NCBI GenBank assembly: GCA_900770845.1
Contig: CAAGLS010000200.1
Coordinates: 1-18,028, forward strand
Reading direction: 5' to 3'
Source of the DNA: an uncultured Prevotella sp.
Lineage (GTDB): Bacteria > Bacteroidota > Bacteroidia > Bacteroidales > Bacteroidaceae
DNA length: 18,028 nt
The notes below the pieces were generated by a model. The model did no database searches, had not been told where the DNA came from, and saw only the letters and a list, made by a program, of their open reading frames with translations. This document shows positions 14,055-18,028 of the stretch, in pieces; positions within the stretch are counted from its first letter, which is position 1; each line of letters opens with the position of its first letter. Both the position numbers and the translations under genes were made by a program.

Positions 14055-15313
14055 GAGACATCATCACCGAGATATGGGCCACCATGCGGCGCAACAAGCT
14101 GCGCACCGCGCTCACGGGGTTTGCCGTGGCGTGGGGAATCTTCATGCTCATCTTCCTGTTGGGCGCGGGCAATGGGCTCATCAACGCCATGACGAGCAAC
14201 TCCGACCACTTCCTCTCCAACTCCATGATGGTGTTTGGAGGCCAGACCTCGAAAGGCTACAAGGGACTGCAGGAAGGCAGGGCGATAGAGCTCGACGACA
14301 AGGACATGGCCGCCACCCGCCACTCCTTCAGCGACAACGTGGACGACGTGGGCGCAGAGCAGCAGAGCGACTCTGCCCTCACCGCAACGTTGGGGCAGAA
14401 CTACACCAACATCCAGCTCAGTGGCGTCTATCCCAATGCGGCAAGAATCAACAAGCGCGACATTCTCGTCGGAAGGTTCATCAATGAGCTGGACATGGAA
14501 AACAGGCGCAAGGTGGTGGTGCTGAGCGAGCAGACCGTCAGGGACCTCACCGACAACACGACCCAAGACGTGGTGGGGCAGACGGTGAAGATAGGAGGGC
14601 TGGCGTTCCGCGTGGCCGGTGTCTACAAGAGCGACCAGAGCATGATGGGCAACGACGCCTACATTCCCTTCACCACATTCAGAACCCTCTACAACAGCGG
14701 CGACAAAGTGGGCAACATCATGTTCACTTTCCACGGGCTGAACTCCATGCGGGCCAATGAGGACTTCGAGCAGCGCTACAAGGCCAAGCTCAACGCCATG
14801 CACGACGCCGCCCCCGACGACGACAACGCCGTGTGGATATGGAACCGCTTCACGCAGAACCTGCAGATGAACATGGGTATGGGCATGGTGCGCACGGCCC
14901 TGTGGGTCATCGGCCTCTTCACGCTGCTCTCGGGCATCGTGGGCGTGAGCAACATCATGCTCATCTCGGTGAAGGAGCGCACGCGCGAGTTTGGCATCCG
15001 CAAGGCCATCGGTGCCAAGCCCCGCAGCATCCTGAGGCTCATCATCGTGGAGAGCGTCGTCATCACCACCGTGTTCGGCTTCATGGGCATGGTGGCGGGC
15101 ATCGCCGCCAACGAGTACATGAACGCCACGGCCGGCCACCAGCAGGTGGACACGGGACTGTTCCAAGCCACCATGTTCCTCAATCCCACCGTGGGCTTCG
15201 ACGTGTGCTTCGAGGCGCTCGTCGTGATGGTTGTGGCCGGAACCTGCGCAGGTCTCATCCCCGCCCGCCGGGCTGCCCACATCCGTCCCATAGAGGCGCT
15301 GAGGGCCGAATAG
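14051..15313 (+). CDS. MacB-type ABC permease 1
   Basis: The 420-residue permease has the MacB layout: a first membrane helix (about 21-43, LTGFAVAWGIFMLIFLLGAG), a long periplasmic domain (about 45-280, MacB_PCD type), and three C-terminal helices (about 283-305, 330-352, 385-405) of the FtsX fold. Typical blocks are 'GIVGVSNIMLISVKERTREF' (295-314), 'GIRKAIGAKPRSIL' (315-328) and the end 'AAHIRPIEALRAE'. It should pair with the second permease or with itself and be driven by the ATPase whose stop codon it overlaps. The periplasmic domain would contact the membrane fusion protein encoded at the end of the cassette. The substrate is unknown; family members export peptides, macrolides or lipoproteins. 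Confidence 0.93.
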   Translation: MRDIITEIWATMRRNKLRTALTGFAVAWGIFMLIFLLGAGNGLINAMTSNSDHFLSNSMMVFGGQTSKGYKGLQEGRAIELDDKDMAATRHSFSDNVDDVGAEQQSDSALTATLGQNYTNIQLSGVYPNAARINKRDILVGRFINELDMENRRKVVVLSEQTVRDLTDNTTQDVVGQTVKIGGLAFRVAGVYKSDQSMMGNDAYIPFTTFRTLYNSGDKVGNIMFTFHGLNSMRANEDFEQRYKAKLNAMHDAAPDDDNAVWIWNRFTQNLQMNMGMGMVRTALWVIGLFTLLSGIVGVSNIMLISVKERTREFGIRKAIGAKPRSILRLIIVESVVITTVFGFMGMVAGIAANEYMNATAGHQQVDTGLFQATMFLNPTVGFDVCFEALVVMVVAGTCAGLIPARRAAHIRPIEALRAE

Positions 15314-15322
15314 CCGCGCACC

Positions 15323-15374
15323 GCGGGCTTGGACATGGCCCCGAGGCCCGTTTCTCCTCGTCAGCCAAGCCCGC
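15323..15374 (+). other. Nested hairpin between the two permease genes
   Basis: GCGGGCTTGG (15323-15332) pairs perfectly with CCAAGCCCGC (15365-15374). Inside the loop CGAGG (15342-15346) pairs with CCTCG (15356-15360). A third small pair, CCCC/GGGG, flanks ATGGCA at 15418-15431. No T-tract follows the main hairpin, so the RNA probably reads through. It may be a site for processing or for setting different mRNA levels of the two permeases. Confidence 0.5.
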
Positions 15375-15448
15375 CAAGAGCGGGGCGGGCGCAGGCTTCT
15401 CCCATTTTCCCCTAACTCCCCATGGCAGGGGACGAACTTCAAAACCGA

Positions 15449-16693
15449 ATGAAAATCGACATTGATACTTATAAGGAAATTCTCGACACGCTGACGCGCA
15501 ACAAGGGACGCACGTTCCTCACCGGCTTCGGCGTGTTCTGGGGCGTGTTCATGCTCGTGGGACTGATGGGCGGCGGAGCAGGATTGCAGGAGAAGCTGTC
15601 GGCCAACTTCAAGGGCTTCGCCACCAACTCGGCCATGGTGTGGGCGCAAAGCACCACCAAGCCCTACCATGGTTTCCGCAAGGGAAGACAATGGAACATG
15701 ACCACCAAGGACGTGGAGCGGCTGCAGGAGAACGTGCCTGAGCTGCAAGTGGTGACGCCCATCACGTTCCAAGGCGGCACCAACGCCGTGTTTGGCGACA
15801 AGAAGGCCTCGTGCGGCGTGAAGGGCGTGCGCGACGACTATGCCCGCGTGGAGGAGCCGCGCCTCATCTATGGCCGCTACATCAACAGCATGGACCAGAT
15901 GCAGCGCCGCAAGGTGTGCGTGTTGGGCAAGAAGATCTACAGCACCCTGTTTCCCGGGGGCGGCAATCCCTGCGGGCAGATGGTGAGGCTCGACTCCACC
16001 TATTACCAGATAGTGGGCGTGGACGCCAGTGAGGGCAACATGAACATCGGTGGCCGCGCTGAGGAGACGGTGTATCTGCCCCTCTCGCTCATGCAGCAGG
16101 CCTACAACATGGGCGACGCCGTGGCCATGATAGCCATGACGGCGCAGCAGGGCGTGAAGATGAGTGCCGTCAGCCAGCGCATCCGCGAGGTCATAGCCCG
16201 CGCCCACGACATCGACCCCACCGACGAGCAGGGCATCATGGTGTTCAACACGGAGGTGCTCTTTGGCATGATGGACAGCCTGTTCAGCGGCGTCAACTTC
16301 CTCGTGTGGCTCGTGGGCATCGGCACGCTCCTGGCAGGAGCCATCGGGGTGAGCAACATCATGATGGTGACCGTGCGTGAGCGCACCATCGAGATTGGCA
16401 TCCGCCGCGCCATCGGAGCCACGCCGCGCAACATCCTGGCCCAGATTGTCAGTGAGAGCATCCTGCTCACCATCGTGGCGGGAATGAGCGGCATCCTCTT
16501 CGCCGTGGTTGTGCTGCAGATGCTGCAGCTGGCCAACACCGCCAACGGCATTGTCGCCGCCCACTTCCAGATTGGTTTTTGGACGGCCCTCGGAGCCATG
16601 GCCATGCTCTGCGTGTTGGGCGTGTTGGCGGGTCTCGCCCCCGCCCTGCGCGCCATGAGCATCAAGCCTGTCGACGCCATGAGGGATGAGTAG
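15449..16693 (+). CDS. MacB-type ABC permease 2
   Basis: The 414-residue permease has the same fold as its neighbour but a clearly different sequence. The first helix is about 23-43 (FLTGFGVFWGVFMLVGLMGG), then a periplasmic domain (about 45-275), then helices at about 280-304, 333-357 and 380-402. The FtsX block reads 'AGAIGVSNIMMVTVRERTIE' (296-315), then 'IGIRRAIGATPRNIL', and the end is 'RAMSIKPVDAMRDE'. I chose ATG 15449 (MKIDIDTYKEI), because the alignment with permease 1 begins there; an in-frame ATG at 15422 would add nine residues and lies within a hairpin. Two permeases, one ATPase and one fusion protein suggest a heterodimeric membrane unit. The gene begins 135 bp after permease 1. 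Confidence 0.93.
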   Translation: MKIDIDTYKEILDTLTRNKGRTFLTGFGVFWGVFMLVGLMGGGAGLQEKLSANFKGFATNSAMVWAQSTTKPYHGFRKGRQWNMTTKDVERLQENVPELQVVTPITFQGGTNAVFGDKKASCGVKGVRDDYARVEEPRLIYGRYINSMDQMQRRKVCVLGKKIYSTLFPGGGNPCGQMVRLDSTYYQIVGVDASEGNMNIGGRAEETVYLPLSLMQQAYNMGDAVAMIAMTAQQGVKMSAVSQRIREVIARAHDIDPTDEQGIMVFNTEVLFGMMDSLFSGVNFLVWLVGIGTLLAGAIGVSNIMMVTVRERTIEIGIRRAIGATPRNILAQIVSESILLTIVAGMSGILFAVVVLQMLQLANTANGIVAAHFQIGFWTALGAMAMLCVLGVLAGLAPALRAMSIKPVDAMRDE

Positions 16694-16822
16694 GAGCCAA
16701 TGGGGCTGGAGCGCATCCTCTCGCGCCAACATCCTTCGCCCCATCGCTCCCTTGTTCCATCCACCCTCCGTCCTCCCCATAAATCCCCCAAAAAGAAGAA
16801 AGATTAGAAAATCCAATCAGTT

Positions 16823-17938
16823 ATGAAGAAATACATCAAGTTTGTCATTGCCGGAATCATCGCCTTGATATTCATCGGCACCTTTGTCTTCCTTTGGTTG
16901 CAGTCGCGTCCGCAGCCAACGGCATACAACGAGTTCAGTCCGAAATACCTCGACCTGAGGAAGACCACCATCGTGACGGGAAAGATAGAGCCGCGCAACG
17001 AGGTGAACATCAAGCCGCAGATCAGCGGCATCATCACCACGATAGAGAAGGAGGCCGGCCAGATGGTGCAGGCGGGCGAGGTGATAGCCCGCGTGAAGGT
17101 GATTCCCGACATGAGCCAGCTGTCGGCGGCGCAGGCGCGCGTGCGCTCGGCCAACATCACCCTGAGGCAGGCCACCATCGACTACCAGCGCATGAAGACC
17201 CTCTACGACAAGGGGCTGGTGTCGGGCGATGAGTACGACCAGAAGCGCAAGGCGTGGCTCGACGCCAAGGAAGAGGTGAGGGCAGCCGGCGACAACCTGC
17301 AGGTGGTGCGCGACGGTGTCAACAAGGGCAACGCCAACCTCTCTTCCACGCTCATCCGCTCCACCATCAGCGGCCTCATTCTCGACGTTCCCGTGAAGGT
17401 GGGCAACACGGTCATCAACTCCAACACCTTCAACGACGGTACGACCATCGCCACTGTGGCCAACATGGGCGACCTCATCTTCCGCGGCAACATCGACGAG
17501 ACCGACGTGGGGCAGCTCTTCGCGGGCATGCCGATGAAGATTACCATCGGCGCGCTCCACGACCTCCACTTCGGCGCCTCGCTGGAATACATCTCGCCCA
17601 AGGCCACGGAGAGCAACGGCACCAACCAGTTTGAGATCAAGGCCGCCGTGAAAGTGCCCACGGGCGGCAGCAATATCCGCAGCGGCTACAGCGCCAACGC
17701 CGAGATCGTGTTGGCTGAGGCCCGCCACGCCCTCACCGTTCCGGAAAGCGCCATCGAGTTTGAGGGTGGCAAGACCTACGTCTACCTCATCAAGGGATCG
17801 GGCGAGAAGAAGACCTACCAGCGGAGGCAGGTGACGACAGGACTCAGCGATGGCATCAACATCGAAATCAAGAGCGGCCTCTCGCTCAAGGATCGTGTGC
17901 GCGGCCCGAAGGTGGTGGCTGAGGATAAGGAGCAATAG
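16823..17938 (+). CDS. Efflux periplasmic adaptor / membrane fusion protein (HlyD/MacA family)
   Basis: The 371-residue protein has an N-terminal membrane anchor (about 7-26, FVIAGIIALIFIGTFVFLWL) and then the adaptor domains. Lipoyl half-motifs are at about 63-92 (IKPQISGIITTIEKEAGQMV, then QAGEVIARV) and 181-199 (TISGLILDVPVKVGNTVIN). Between them is an alpha-helical hairpin (about 96-165), rich in Ala, Arg, Gln and Asp and short as in MacA. The beta-barrel covers about 213-300 and a membrane-proximal part runs to the end. It should link the two permeases to an outer-membrane TolC-like channel, which is not encoded in this window. The 129-bp gap upstream is C-rich with no clear promoter, so it is likely read as the last gene of the cassette. 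Confidence 0.93.
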   Translation: MKKYIKFVIAGIIALIFIGTFVFLWLQSRPQPTAYNEFSPKYLDLRKTTIVTGKIEPRNEVNIKPQISGIITTIEKEAGQMVQAGEVIARVKVIPDMSQLSAAQARVRSANITLRQATIDYQRMKTLYDKGLVSGDEYDQKRKAWLDAKEEVRAAGDNLQVVRDGVNKGNANLSSTLIRSTISGLILDVPVKVGNTVINSNTFNDGTTIATVANMGDLIFRGNIDETDVGQLFAGMPMKITIGALHDLHFGASLEYISPKATESNGTNQFEIKAAVKVPTGGSNIRSGYSANAEIVLAEARHALTVPESAIEFEGGKTYVYLIKGSGEKKTYQRRQVTTGLSDGINIEIKSGLSLKDRVRGPKVVAEDKEQ

Positions 17939-17996
17939 GCAATACATGGCAACTGTGCCATCCTAAGCATAGTGGGCTGAAAGCGTTTGGCGGCGG

Positions 17997-18028
17997 GCCG
18001 GCCACAGGGTAGCTACCCTGTGGCCGGC
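17997..18028 (+). terminator. Perfect 32-bp palindrome after the efflux cassette
   Basis: GCCGGCCACAGGGTAG (17997-18012) is followed directly by its exact reverse complement (18013-18028). As RNA it would fold into a very stable G/C-rich hairpin with a few unpaired bases at the UAGCUA centre. Its position 58 bp past the adaptor stop codon fits a terminator. The window ends at the last base, so any T-tract cannot be seen. It might also be a dispersed palindromic repeat. Confidence 0.6.

Noticed and set aside
13742..16816. A 1024-codon open frame on the minus strand opposite the efflux cassette
   Set aside because: It lies antisense to three well-supported genes, is rich in His, Ala, Gly and Val, has no recognisable domain, and is explained by the codon bias of G/C-rich genes on the other strand.

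Overview
The window looks like chromosomal DNA of a Bacteroidota bacterium, most likely Prevotella or a close relative. The proteins are of the secreted glycoside hydrolase, Rpn nuclease, TlpA and MacB-like types common in that group. One small secreted protein ends in the 'FDLSGRKI...YIRGGKKYIGK' style of tail typical of Prevotella/Bacteroides. Several genes are preceded by the Bacteroidota promoter pattern TTTG-N19-TAnnTTTG (exact at 2466-2496, 5519-5549 and 12255-12285; near-exact at 11866-11896). No rRNA, tRNA, CRISPR array, phage gene or complete insertion sequence was recognised.

Left half (1-11848), all genes on the minus strand. From right to left: a GT4 and a GT2 glycosyltransferase (4-nt start/stop overlap), then a GH29 alpha-L-fucosidase and a GH3 beta-glucosidase (also a 4-nt overlap). 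These four may form one transcript from the promoter at 11866-11896 to the hairpin at 5878-5940. Next comes a repeat-rich stretch (4799-5960) holding a 29-codon ORF with its own promoter, Shine-Dalgarno-like site and strong intrinsic terminator. Then follow a secreted GH36 alpha-galactosidase, an Rpn-family PD-(D/E)XK nuclease with an internal 24-bp tandem repeat, and a small secreted protein of unknown function. The left edge (1-416) has no convincing gene but several inverted repeats. No SusC/SusD pair or regulator is present, so this is not a complete polysaccharide utilisation locus.

Right half (12324-17938), all on the plus strand, diverging from the glycosyltransferases across a 475-bp gap: a periplasmic thioredoxin-like protein fused to a TonB C-terminal-like domain, then an ABC efflux cassette of one ATPase, two non-identical MacB-type permeases and one HlyD/MacA-type membrane fusion protein. 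The cassette probably builds a MacAB-like tripartite pump whose outer-membrane channel is encoded elsewhere. It ends at a perfect 32-bp palindrome at the window edge.

The most unusual items are the isolated small-ORF transcription unit at about 5228-5549, a 22-bp-period repeat array next to a near-perfect palindrome (4894-4981), the thioredoxin/TonB_C fusion, and the in-frame repeats in the Rpn gene. Everything here comes from reading the sequence; no database search was run.
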